Part shown: piece by piece, positions 1 to 11,123 of the stretch | How the letters are laid out: each line of letters begins with the position of its first letter | Numbering within the stretch: the stretch's first letter is position 1 | From: Begonia masoniana | Lineage: Eukaryota; Streptophyta; Magnoliopsida; Cucurbitales; Begoniaceae | Assembly (NCBI GenBank): GCA_022432975.1 | Contig: CM039502.1 | Location: 12,297,803-12,361,802 of the forward strand | DNA: 64,000 bases | Direction of reading: 5' to 3' | Notes under the pieces: model-generated | What the model saw: the letters and a program-made list of their open reading frames with translations, nothing else | What the model was told of the DNA's origin: nothing | The model's database searches: none | Made by a program: the position numbers and the translations under genes

Positions 1-1123
1 GTGTCTCCTTTGGGGCGTTCTAGAAACAATTATATTGCTTTAAAGCTAAGAGCAAATAATTTTGTTGAACTGACAAAAATTTCAAATGTTAAATTGACTG
101 TCTTCGTCCCACCAAGAGTACTTAAAAAATTCAGGACCATAAAACCACAAATCAAGACAAAATCCTTTTCTGTTTCGTTTTCGGTCCTCGTTGGACGAAT
201 CTCAAGACAAAATCTTCCCCAAACTCAATCATAAAGCAGCTAAGCCCCACTGAGCCTTTTATAAAACAAAAAATAATAATAATAATAAAAAAAAAAAAAA
301 CAAGATGAAGGGCGTTCACATCTTCATTTTGACTACGTGGAGCATTCTAGTGCACCGACGATACCTAAGTGGCTTCGTGACTGTTGGCAAACTCGTCGTA
401 AAATCCACATATTTATTATTATAGGATAATTTTTATTAATATAAATGAGGTTTATTTACTTTGTCGTTAATTTTAGTTTTTCTAATTAATCGAAGAGTCA
501 AAAATGATAATTTTTGGTCAAGTGGTAAAATGTAAAAATATATATATATATATATATATTAATTATGAAATAATGTTTTAAGTATAAATTGAATTTTTTA
601 AGAACCTGAAAATTGAATTTTTTGAAAAGGGGCAAGCGCCCTTTCATCCAGTAGAACATTGAAGGGAGAGAGAGAGGTGAACGAGAAGAGAGTGATTTTC
701 TAATCAAATTCGTAACATCCACATTTTCGTCTTGTATTAACGGTCTTCACGATTCAAAAATTTTATCGTTACGTTTTTAGGTATATTCAGTGTACTTCAT
801 AACATCTGACTTCAAAATTAACTTTGAAATGTCGAATAGTATTTTACTATAAGTCAATTTAGGTATCATAAGGTGTTGGTTAGGCTTCTACACTCATTGA
901 TGCTGTAAATCGATAGAAAATTTTGATTTTCACTTGAAATAACGCGTCAATGTCATGTTCACGAAGTTGTAGGGCTTGGCTAACGTTGTAGCTCTAAGCA
1001 TAGCTCGATGCCTCGGGCTTGAGGTTTTAGTTCTTGATGTTGTCTGCACCGTGGTAGCCGCCACTTAGCGTGCCACATAGCAGAAGATTTCGTCTTCACA
1101 ACGACGGGTATACTCATGTGTGC
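1..1123. other. Left-edge intergenic sequence, nothing recognised
   Basis: AT-rich sequence without a recognisable gene. A 77-codon open frame enters from the left edge and stops at 234, but its product resembles nothing I know and has no clear domain. An A-rich tract lies at about 270-300 and a TA dinucleotide run at about 537-558. The last few bases (1119-1123, tgtgc) are the left target-site duplication of copia-1. Confidence 0.5.
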
Positions 1124-1178
1124 CCTTAACATGTCAAGGGTAGTTTAGTCTTTTACTATTTTGTGTTTATATTTGTTA
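1124..1178 (+). repeat. 5' LTR of copia-1, left part
   Basis: Matches 38795-38860 of the 3' LTR, apart from a 14-bp duplication (aagggtagtttagt) present only in the 3' copy. It ends in tatttgtta (1170-1178), the left copy of the 9-bp Pack-MULE duplication. The LTR resumes after 26156. Confidence 0.85.
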
Positions 1179-1379
1179 GGGTAAAATGTAATTTGACCCA
1201 TACAACTAGGTGAAAATAACAATTTACACCGTAAATTCAGATAATAGGCAAAAACAACATTAATGTATTGATAATGGGCAACTTACCCCATACCGTTCTA
1301 TTTTCTGTTAAAATGACACGTTTTTATCACATGTCATATTTTTATACCCGAAATGCCCTTGCCTGGAGTTAGAACCGAA
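1179..1379 (+). repeat. Left terminal inverted repeat of the Pack-MULE
   Basis: About 201 bp, the inverse of 25947-26147. The outer end starts with GGGTAAA, a frequent Mutator-like terminus. The inner end is close to the sequence agttagaaccgaa. Confidence 0.88.
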
Positions 1380-1399
1380 CCGGACCTGTTCACCTTTCT

Positions 1400-2444
1400 C
1401 AAAAACCTGCAATTTTCTCTGCAACTCTTCATCTTCTTTGTGTTTTCTAGCGCTGGCAGCCATCATCGGTGCAGTCGTCTGTTTCAAGAAAAGGAAAAGA
1501 CAAATGATAACAACGCCGGAGCAGAAACATAGCGATAGATTGATCGAAGTATCGTACCAGTCTAAATATTCCAGTAAAAGTACTCCGTTGAATTCTGCAT
1601 TGGACCCGTTCGACGTTAAAGGACGGCAATTTTCTTACTCCGAGGTGGTCAACATGACGAATAATTTTGAGAGAACCCTCGGAAGAGGAGGGCTTGGAAC
1701 AGTTTACCACGGTTACGCCGGTGATACTCCGGTGGCCGTGAAGATACTCTCCACGTCGTCGGCAAGAGGGTATCAACAGTTCATCACAGAGGTACGAATA
1801 TTCTACGCTGGAGATATTTTCCCCCATCTCAGCTTTCATGAACATTTGATATTTCGGGATTGAATCTGAAAATTCGCAGGTTAATCTTCTGCTAAGAGTT
1901 CACCATAGAAACCTGATGAGTCTTGTTGGGTACATGAACGAAGGAACCAATGTCGGTCTCATCTACGAGTTCATGGCTAATGGAGATTTAGCTGAGCATC
2001 TCTCTGGTTTGCTTCTTTCTTGTTATCAAAAGCTTGACAAAGCACAAAAAATCAATAATGACTGACATTCTTTTCTCTTTTTCTTTTCTTTCCCTTTTGA
2101 TCCACATATTCAGGGAGTTCAACGAAGATCCTAACTTGGGAAGACAGGCTCCGAATAGCCTTGGATTCAGCTCAAGGTTTGCAATCTAAAAAACTACTTC
2201 ACTGGTTCACATTCTTTGAGATTTTCAAGTTTTGAACCTCTCCAGTTGAAACAAAATTACAGGGTTGGAGTATTTGCACGATGGATGTAAGCCGCCGATC
2301 ATTCACAGAGATGTGAAGACGACGAACATTCTTTTGAACGAGAAATTCCAGGCCAAAATTGCTAATTTTGGTCTTTCAAAAGATAATCTTGATAACGGCC
2401 AGACTCACGTCGCCACCACAGCCGTCGCCAGAACTCCCGGCTAC
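1400..2444 (+). pseudogene. LRR-I type receptor-like kinase fragment, 5' part (captured)
   Basis: Fragment of a malectin/LRR-I receptor-like kinase, a membrane serine/threonine kinase family. Four exons are readable: about 1438-1791, 1880-2006, 2114-2176 and 2263-2444, joined by GT-AG introns. The first contains the end of a transmembrane helix followed by a basic stop-transfer segment (KKRKR), a juxtamembrane region, the glycine loop GRGGLGTVYHG and the VAVK lysine. The last has the catalytic loop HRDVKTTN. The activation-loop DFG reads NFG, so the metal-binding aspartate is lost. The ectodomain is absent. The frame stops at GY of the GTPGYLDPE segment (here RTPGY), where Athila-1 inserted. 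It continues at 25686. Transposon cargo, probably non-functional. Confidence 0.88.
2440..2444 (+). repeat. Left TSD of Athila-1 (gctac)
   Basis: Five-base duplication gctac, repeated at 25681-25685, exactly where the kinase reading frame is interrupted and resumes. Confidence 0.9.
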
Positions 2445-3910
2445 TGATAACTCTAAATTTAGAGTTATTTTATACTATTTTTAAGTAATTTAACTTGTAT
2501 GATTTGAGTGAATTATAGAAGAAATTAGTGGAATTTACTACAATTGTTACATAACGCTGCAGTATTAAAGCATTGATTTAATTTAATATATTTCATGCAT
2601 ATTATCTATTAAAAGCATATTTTTCTCATTAATTCAAATGTTGTATTTTCTTATTTGAATGCAAAGTTAATAGCGGGAAAAATCAAATTTAAAGACTGAA
2701 GAATCTCGAAGAGAGAGAGAATAAATCAATGAAGGAGATTATTGTTACAAAAATGAAGGACGGAAATCAATGAGAAAAGAGAGAAATATTGGCTGAAAAA
2801 TGACTGACAGAATGGACGACTGGCAGAATGGACGACTGAGGAGAATGGATGACTGACAGAATGGACGACTGGCAGAATGGACGACTGGCAGAGTGGACGA
2901 CATAGCAGAATGGACGACTAATAAAATGGACGACAGAGCAGAATGGACGACAGGGCAGAATGGACGACTAGCAAAATGGACGATTTAGAAGAATGGACGA
3001 CAATAAAGAGCAAATCAAGAAGATTTACCATAATGATAAACCGTTGATCAAGGAGACAGACTAGAGAGAGAAAAGAAGGACGATTATATATTTTGACTGT
3101 TAAAGAGAGAAAGAGAGGGATTTGGATCTGCAGCAAGTAACTGACAGTATTTTTCTTCAGCTTTCTTCTTCTTCTCTGTTACTGTTGTTGTTGTTATGAA
3201 TATTTTTGTTTTTAATTTTATTATATTTCTAGGCTAAATTTTCTTATCTTGATTAGGCAAGAGAGTACTCTTTATATGTTTTTATTCTGATCTATGAATG
3301 CTACGTATTTTTCATTGCACAATTGCTCATGGTTTTTATTGCGTAAATTAAATTGTGTCGATAGGCAGATTTAAATTCACATGTTCCTATTGTATCGATA
3401 GGTAAATAGGAATTAAGCTGCATGAGTAATTAAATAAATTAAAATTGTTGCAAAGTAGCTAACATTAATTTATTTGGTGTTAAGAATAGGTTTACATGAA
3501 AATTCGGATTAAGTTTTTATCTTTTCAAAGTCGAAAAGAAAATTCTGAAACGAATTTATCTAGGCAATTCGACGGAACCTTAAAAATATTATGAATTCTT
3601 GCTATGTTGTGACTAATGTTGTAGCATCAGTAATAATTGCATGTAAAGATGAAATCAACCATAACCAAGGCTTTTCTCATAATTAACTTTTTAAATCATC
3701 TCCATTTTTAGTCTTATTTAATTTTGAGTAATTTTAGTTCATCATTCCTTATTAATCATTTAATTTCAATATTTCCATCTTAATTTTATAGAAATTCATA
3801 GCAATTTAAACATAGTTAAAAATATCCTCGTGGGATCTATATCTTATACTTACTTAATTACTTTGTTAGCGACACGTGCACTTGCGTTAGGGTGTAGAAA
3901 ATCACTAACA
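2445..3910 (+). repeat. 5' LTR of Athila-1
   Basis: 1466 bp, nearly identical by eye to 24231-25680. It contains a degenerate tandem stretch at about 2800-3005 built on the word gaatggacgac. In the LTR it is followed by a (ctt)n-rich patch near 3160. Confidence 0.93.
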
Positions 3911-3912
3911 AG

Positions 3913-3939
3913 TTTTTGGCATCATTGCCGGGGATCTTT
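3913..3939 (+). other. Decayed tRNA-Asp primer-binding site of Athila-1
   Basis: Reads tttttggcatcattgccggg just after the LTR. The Athila consensus and the second copy at 58534 have gcgccgttgccgggga, which is complementary to the 3' end of plant tRNA-Asp. The differences are mainly C-to-T or G-to-A at CpG sites, as expected from deamination of methylated cytosines. Confidence 0.75.
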
Positions 3940-4010
3940 GTTAATTATTTCATTTTGCTATAATTTTTTATTGGTTTTTGTTTATTTCTTCTTCAGGTTC
4001 ACTTGTTTCA

Positions 4011-5446
4011 TGCCTGATGAAGAAAACAAATAGGATCTTGTACCCATAGATTCAGAAATCGAACGAACATTCAGAGCAAGAAGAAGACAGCAACAACAAC
4101 TTTTTCTTGGAGGAGAAAACATGGCTAACTTCGATGGTGAAAGGCACAATGATGAACACATTATCGATGACAGAGACAGACCCATTCAAGATTTTGCCAT
4201 CCCCACACTTGATGATTTAAATCCTGGAATCGTGAGACCAGACCTTCGAGCGATCAGATTCGCGCTTAAACCAGTAATGTTCCAAATGCTTTAAACAGTC
4301 GGACAGTTCAGTGGAATGGTTACTGACAACTCACACCGTCATCTTAAGGTTTTTGGAGAAGTTAGTGACTCATTCAACTTCCCTGGAGTATTTGCAGAAG
4401 CATTAAGGCTAAAACTCTTTCCATATTCTTTGAGAGATCGAGTCAGGGATTAGTTGAACAGTATTCCTTCAGACACAATCACCACGTGGGGAGATCTCAC
4501 CAAGAAGTTCATTATGAAGTACTATCCACCAGTGAGGAACGCGAGAATGAGAAATGAGATCACCAGCTTTTTGCAAAGAGATGGAGAATCACTGTACAAA
4601 GCTTCGGACAGATTTAAAGAATTATTAAGACAGTGCCCCAACCACGGGATACCACACTGGATTCAGTTGGAGACGTTTTATAATGGACTCAATGGGCAGA
4701 CAAGATCGATTATTGATGCTGCAGCAAATGGAACACTTCTGTCTAAATCTTTCAATGAAGCTTACGATCTGCTGGAGAGAATGGCAGTAAACAGCTACCA
4801 GTGGCCTTCAGACAGAACTCAATCTACAAGGCGTGCAGCTGGGGTTTATGATCTAGATGAAGTTGCTGCATTAAATGCAAAGATTTCTATGCTGGAGAAT
4901 GCGATCAAGACAATGAACAAACCACCAAAACCAATAACTAGAGAAGTGTCATGCATCTTCTGTGGAGAAAATCATGAGGACAACTCCTGTCCCACTAACC
5001 CAGAGTCTGCCAATTATGTGGGATATAATAGAAATGACAACCCACACTCGCAGACATATAATCCTGGCTGGAAGCAGCATCCGAATTTTCAATGGAATTC
5101 ACAGCAGCGGAATGCCACTGCACAAAACAGATCTGCAGGAAACTATAAGCAAGGTTTCTCACAGCCAACCCAAACTTCAATGCATCAAGAGCAACTAGAG
5201 AGCTTTGCCAGAGAATATGCTGCTAAGACAGACGTGATCTTGCAAAACTTGGCTGCATCTATGAAAAATATGGAAACACAAATGGAGCAGCTGGCTCATT
5301 CCTTAAGCACAAGAAATACAGGGCAACTACTTAGTGATACAGAAGTACCACAAAGGCCTGGAAAAAGAACATTGCAAGGCTATAGTATTGAGGAATGGAA
5401 GAGAGCTAGAAATCCCAGAGAAGCTAAGGAAAGTAGAGAGTTCTAG
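4011..5446 (+). pseudogene. Athila-1 gag
   Basis: Capsid/nucleocapsid polyprotein of the Athila element. The start at 4011 (MPDEEN) is inferred from the intact frame of the second copy at 58653. Stops occur near 4031, 4293 and 4453. From 4454 a 330-codon open stretch covers the retrotransposon gag domain, with the conserved TTWGDL...KFI and FNEAYDLLERM segments, and a zinc knuckle of spacing CX2CX3HX4C (CIFCGENHEDNSC) near 4951-4990. It is followed by a Gln/Asn-rich tail. Non-functional because of in-frame stops. Confidence 0.88.
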
Positions 5447-5655
5447 GAACCAAAATGAGGTGGCTGAAGAAAAAGAAGCAGGTGAAATAGAAAAAAAATA
5501 ATCCATCAACTGATGCTACAGCATCACCAAAGCAACAACAAGATGAATTAAGAACCCAGAAGCCACCACCACCATTTCCCCAAAGACTGCAGAAACACAC
5601 CCAGGACAAACAGTTTAGAAAATTTCTGGATGTTTTAAAGTAACCACATTTCAAT

Positions 5656-8583
5656 GTGCCGCTGGTGGAATCACTTGAACAGATACCCAACTACACGAAA
5701 TTCATGAAGGATATTCTATCCAAGAAAAGAAGATTGGGAGAATATGAACTGGTGGCTATGACAGAAGAAACAAGCTACATATTGCAGAACAAGATTCTAC
5801 CAAAACTAAAAGATCCTGGCAGTTTCACCATTCCATGCACGATTGACAACAGTTATTTTGAAAAAGCTCTATGTGATTTCGGAGCAAGTATTAACCTGAT
5901 GCCCATGCTGATTTTTAAGAAGCTGGGAATTGGAGAAGTTAGACCTACAACTATAACTTTGCAACTTGCCGATCGCTCGCTGACTCATCCAGAAGAAAAA
6001 CTAGAAGACATCCTGGTGAAGGTAGACAAGTTCATTTTTTCAGCAAACTTTATTATACTGGACTATGAAGCTGATCGTGAGGTGCCTATCATCCTGGGAA
6101 GACCATTTTTAGCTACTAGAAGAACTTTGATCGACGTACAAAAAGGTGAACTCACTATGAGGGTAAATGACCAACAGGTTACTTTCAATGTTTTGAAGGC
6201 CATGAAATGCCCTTATGATGAGGAAGATTGTTTCAGTGTATCAGAAGAAAAAGAAACAGAAGAAGCAAAGCAACTCTATCGAAGCTAGAACAGGCAGTTT
6301 GAGACACTAATCAGAACAGAAGATAACTCAGAAATTCTTCAGCCATCGAGTGAAGAGGCACCAACACTAAAGCTGAAACAGTTACCTTCTCACCTAAAGT
6401 ATGCATTCCTTGGACTCAAAAATACCTTTCCTGTGGTTATTTCAGCAGTTTTATCAACCAAGCAAGAGCAAGAGTTATTACTTATTTTGAAAAGTTATAA
6501 ACAGACTCTTGCATAGACAGTAAAGGATATAAAAGGGATTAGTCCGAGTATTTGCATGCACAAAATATTATTAGAAGAAGAATATAGTGCATCAATCGAG
6601 CAACAGAGAAGGCTAAACCCCGTAATGAAGTGGTGAAAAAGGAGATACTGAAGTGGCTGGCTGCTGGCATCATCTACCCTATTTCAGACAGCTCTTGGAT
6701 TAGCCCGGTCCAATGCGTTCCAAAGAAAGGAGGAACAACTGTGGTGGCTAATGAAAAAAATGAATTAATTCCTACGAGGACTGTAACAGGATGGAGGATC
6801 TGTATGGATTACAGAAAACTAAATAAAGCCACACGTAAAGATCATTTCCCTCTACCCTTTATCGATCAAATGCTGGACAGGCTGGCGGGCAAAAGATTTT
6901 ACTGCTTCCTAGATGGTTATTCTGGATATAATCAGATCACTATCGCCCTTGAGGATTAAGAGAAAACTACCTTCACATGCCCATATAGAACATTTGCTTT
7001 TAGGAGGATGCCTTTCGGGTTGTGTAATGCTCCAGCAATGTTCCAGCGCTGCATGATGGCCATCTTTTCAGATATGGTAGAAGAATATTTGGAAATATTT
7101 ATGGATGATTTCTCCATTGTAGAAGAATCTTTCGAATTATGTTTAGAGAATCTGGAGAAGGTTCTGAAAAGATGCATGGAAACCAACCTTGTGCTCAACA
7201 GGGAAAAGTGTCATTTCATGGTTCCAGAAGGAATAGTGCTCGGGCATCGTGTTTCAGAAAAGGGATTGGAAGTAGATAAAGCTAAGGTGGAGATCATTGA
7301 AAAACTGCCACCACCGAAAATAGTTAAAGGGATCATAAGCTTTTTGGGACATGCGGGATTCTATTGCCGCTTTATTAAAGACTTCTAAAAAATTTCTAAA
7401 CCGCTATGAATGTTATTGGAGCAGAACACTTTCTTTAATTTCGACAGAGACTGCCTGGAAGCTTTCAATTTGTTGAAGCAAAAGTTGATCACCGCACCTG
7501 TAATAGCAGCACCTGATTAGACTTCACCATATATTCTGATGTGCAATGCAAGTGATTATGCTGTGGGAGTAGTGTTGGGACAGAAGAAAGACAAAGTATT
7601 TCATTCAATTTATTATGCCAGCAAGACTCTAAATGAAGCTCAGAAGAATTACACAACTACAGAAAAAGAACTTTTAGCAGTGGTGTTTGCATTTGATAAG
7701 TTTAGAGCTTATCTGATAGGAACCATGGTTATTGTATACACTGATCATGCAGCAATCAAATACTTGGTTGCTAAGAAGGATGCTAAACCAAGACTAATCC
7801 GCTGGGTGCTACTGCTTCAAGAGTTTGATTTGGAAATCCATGACAGAAAGGGATGTGAAAATCAAATTGCAGATCACCTATCTCGGCTGGAAAATATAAG
7901 TGAACAGCCACTGGGAGAGAGTATCAAGGAAACATTCCCAGATGAACAGATGTTGAAATTGGAGGTGTCTCCAGCACCTTGGTATGCAGACTTTGTCAAT
8001 TATATTGTGAGCGATATCATTCCTCCCGACATGGATTATCAGCATAGAAGAAAGTTCTTAAAAGAAGTGAAGCAATACTTTTGGGATGAACCATTCCTCT
8101 TCAAACAGTTCGCAGATTAGTTGCTGCGAAGATGTATACCAGAGGAAGAAATGAACCAAGTGCTACAGCAATGCCATGCAGCATCATACAAAGGCCATTA
8201 TGGAGGAACACGTACAGTAGCAAAAGTTTTGCAGTCAGGTTTGTATTGGCCTACTCTCTTTAAAGATGCTAACATTTTTGTTCAAAACTATGACAGATGT
8301 CAAAGAACAGGGAACATATCAAGAAAACGTGAGCTGCCACTGACCAACATCTTAGAGATCGAAGTCTTTGACGTCTGGGGAATTGACTTCATGGGACCTT
8401 TCCCAGCATCTCATGGGAACCAATACATACTGTTGGCTGTTGATTATGTTTCTAAATGGGTAGAAGCTGCAGCACTGCCAAACAATGAAGGGAAGAGTGT
8501 TTTGAAGTTTTTACAGAAAAATATTTTCACAAGGTTTGGCACTCCCAGAGCAATTATCAGTGATGGAGGATCTCATTTTTGTA
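5656..8583 (+). pseudogene. Athila-1 pol, 5' part (protease, RT, RNase H, integrase N-terminus)
   Basis: Domains in order: aspartic protease with CDFGASINLMP near 5872-5905; reverse transcriptase with WRICMDYRKLNKA near 6793, MPFGLCNAP near 7009 and the catalytic FMDDF near 7098; RNase H from 7539 with TDHAAIKYL near 7740; and integrase with the H2C2 zinc domain near 8170-8310 and the start of the DDE core ([18 protein letters not shown]). One zinc-ligand cysteine is changed (NYDRCQ; the second copy has NCDRCQ). Stops at about 6286, 6516, 6957, 7386, 7518 and 8118, and a frame disturbance near 6628, interrupt it. SIRE insertion cuts it at 8582. It resumes near 21033 after loss of about 170 bp. 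Confidence 0.9.
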
Positions 8584-10985
8584 GGATCGAGATTGTCTAA
8601 GAGGGGGGTGAATTAGACCTTTTTAAATTTTCTTAATTACTAACTACAAGCAGTCAACCAGTAAATATAAATAGAGAGATAGAGAGAAAAATCAACACAC
8701 AGATTTTTACGTGGTTCGGCCAAAGCTTGCCTACATCCACGCTTCAAGGTTCACCCCTTGAAGATCCTTAACCTTCTCCTCAGTGAGAAAAATAGATCGA
8801 AATTCCGGGCTCCGATCAACTGCCTTTACAATTCTGGATTATTCTTCACGAGCGATAATCCACTGTCTTATATAGATTTGAGTTTGTAATAATCAAAACA
8901 ATCTAAACTCCCTTAAAGGTTAAATCTCAAGTTTAGGTTCGAGAGGAGTAGATGAAAAATACAGAGTATGAATATTTTGCAGATTAGGGCTCAAGAATAA
9001 AATTCGCAAAAGTTGGATCTTCGTGCTCTAACCTCGGCTTAAATACTCTGTCTTATTTTTAGCTCAGAATTGAATGCTTCTTTCTTCAAGTGGAAAATGT
9101 TACCGTTGGGAAGCATCCGTACTAGATCAGGTAGCCGTTGCCGTCTGTAGTTGCAAGTCGTCGTCGCCATTAAAGTTCTGGAGTTAATGCTGAAAACGAC
9201 GTCACTGTAGCTTCGCGGCTATTTTGAATTCTGGCGAAAGATCGTCGGTAGAATCAGCTTTAAAACAGCTATCGGCATGAGTATCTTCAAAATGCCATCG
9301 GTAGATGCAACATGATAAGTCATCGGCAGATGCAAGCTTTGAAGTCCATCGGCAGATGCAATCTTGACAGCGCCATCGGCAGATGCATCTCCAAACGTTA
9401 TCGGCAGATGCAACTTTAAAACGCGATCGGCAGATACAGCTTCAAATGCCATCGGTAGATACAGTTTCAAACGCCATCGGCAGATGCAGGCTTTGAAGTT
9501 CCATCGGTAGATGCAAGTTGATATGTCATCAGCAGATGCAGGATTTGAAGTTCCATCGGTAGATGCAATCTTGACAGCGCCATCGGCAGATGCAATCTTG
9601 ACAGCGCCATCGGCAGATGCAATCTTGACAGCGCCATCGGCAGATGCAATCTTGACAGCGCCATCGGCAGATGCAATCTTGACAGCGCCATCGGCAGATG
9701 CAATCTTGACAGCGCCATCGGCAGATGCAGGCTTTGAAGTTCCATCGGTAGATGCAACATGATAAGTCATCGGCAGATGCAGGCTTTGAAGTTCCATCGG
9801 CAGATGCAATCTTGACAGCGCCATCGGCAGATGCAATCTTGACAGCGCCATCGGCAGATGCAATCTTGACAGCGCCATCGGCAGATGCAATCTTGACAGC
9901 GCCATCGGCAGATGCAATCTTGACAGCGCCATCGGCAGATGCAATCTTGACAGCGCCATCGGCAGATGCAATCTTGACAGCGCCATCGGCAGATGCAATC
10001 TTGACAGCGCCATCGGCAGATGCAATCTTGACAGCGCCATCGGCAGATGCAATCTTGACAGCGCCATCGGCAGATGCAATCTTGACAGCGCCATCGGCAG
10101 ATGCAATCTTGACAGCGCCATCGGCAGATGCAATCTTGACAGCGCCATCGGCAGATGCAATCTTGACAGCGCCATCGGCAGATGCAATCTTGACAGCGCC
10201 ATCGGCAGATGCAATCTTGACAGCGCCATCGGCAGATGCAATCTTGACAGCGCCATCGGCAGATGCAATCTTGACAGCGCCATCGGCAGATGCAATCTTG
10301 ACAGCGCCATCGGCAGATGCAATCTTGACAGCGCCATCGGCAGATGCAATCTTGACAGCGCCATCGGCAGATGCAATCTTGACAGCGCCATCGGCAGATG
10401 CAATCTTGACAGCGCCATCGGCAGATGCAATCTTGACAGCGCCATCGGCAGATGCAATCTTGACAGCGCCATCGGCAGATGCAATCTTGACAGCGCCATC
10501 GGCAGATGCAATCTTGACAGCGCCATCGGCAGATGCAATCTTGACAGCGCCATCGGCAGATGCAATCTTGACAGCGCCATCGGCAGATGCAATCTTGACA
10601 GCGCCATCGGCAGATGCAATCTTGACAGCGCCATCGGCAGATGCAGGCTTTGAAGTTCCATCGGCAGATGCAATCTTGACAGCGCCATCGGCAGATGCAA
10701 TCTTGACAGCGCCATCGGCAGATGCAATCTTGACAGCGCCATCGGCAGATGCAATCTTGACAGCGCCATCGGCAGATGCAATCTTGACAGCGCCATCGGC
10801 AGATGCAATCTTGACAGCGCCATCGGCAGATGCAATCTTGACAGCGCCATCGGCAGATGCAATCTTGACAGCGCCATCGGCAGATGCAATCTTGACAGCG
10901 CCATCGGCAGATGCAATCTTGACAGCGCCATCGGCAGATGCAATCTATAGTAACATATTCCACATGCATATCCAATATCAATCAA
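8582..10985 (-). repeat. 3' LTR of the SIRE-like element with internal minisatellite
   Basis: On the plus strand the LTR starts taggatcgagattgtctaag and its first 235 bp match 20799-21033. The other end is set near 10985, where the minus strand has a purine run (gagggagaat) that serves as polypurine tract; this boundary is approximate. About 1.65 kb of the LTR is a 27-bp tandem array. Confidence 0.7.
9285..10949. repeat. 27-bp minisatellite in the SIRE LTR
   Basis: About 47 near-identical 27-bp units with the core gccatcggcagatgca: 6 at about 9565-9726, 31 at 9809-10645 and 10 at 10673-10942, separated by variant units. Degenerate variants extend left to about 9285. Because 27 is a multiple of three and the unit has no stop in several frames, open frames of 400-600 codons appear on both strands; I treat these as non-genes. 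Confidence 0.95.
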
Positions 10986-11123
10986 ATATATATTCTCCCT
11001 CATTGACATTATCAAAAACAATCAGAGAGACAAACAGTAATAATGGATTCAACACAATTCAGAAAACCATCAGAGTAATGACATTAGAAAATCAAGAAAT
11101 GTGTACACATTAAATCAAGTATT

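Noticed and set aside
1..234. 77-codon open frame at the left edge
   Set aside because: Truncated by the window and not similar to any family I know; not enough to call a gene.
9219..11113. Open frames of 600, 453 and 404 codons on both strands
   Set aside because: They are produced by a 27-bp tandem repeat without stops and lie in a copia LTR; not genes.
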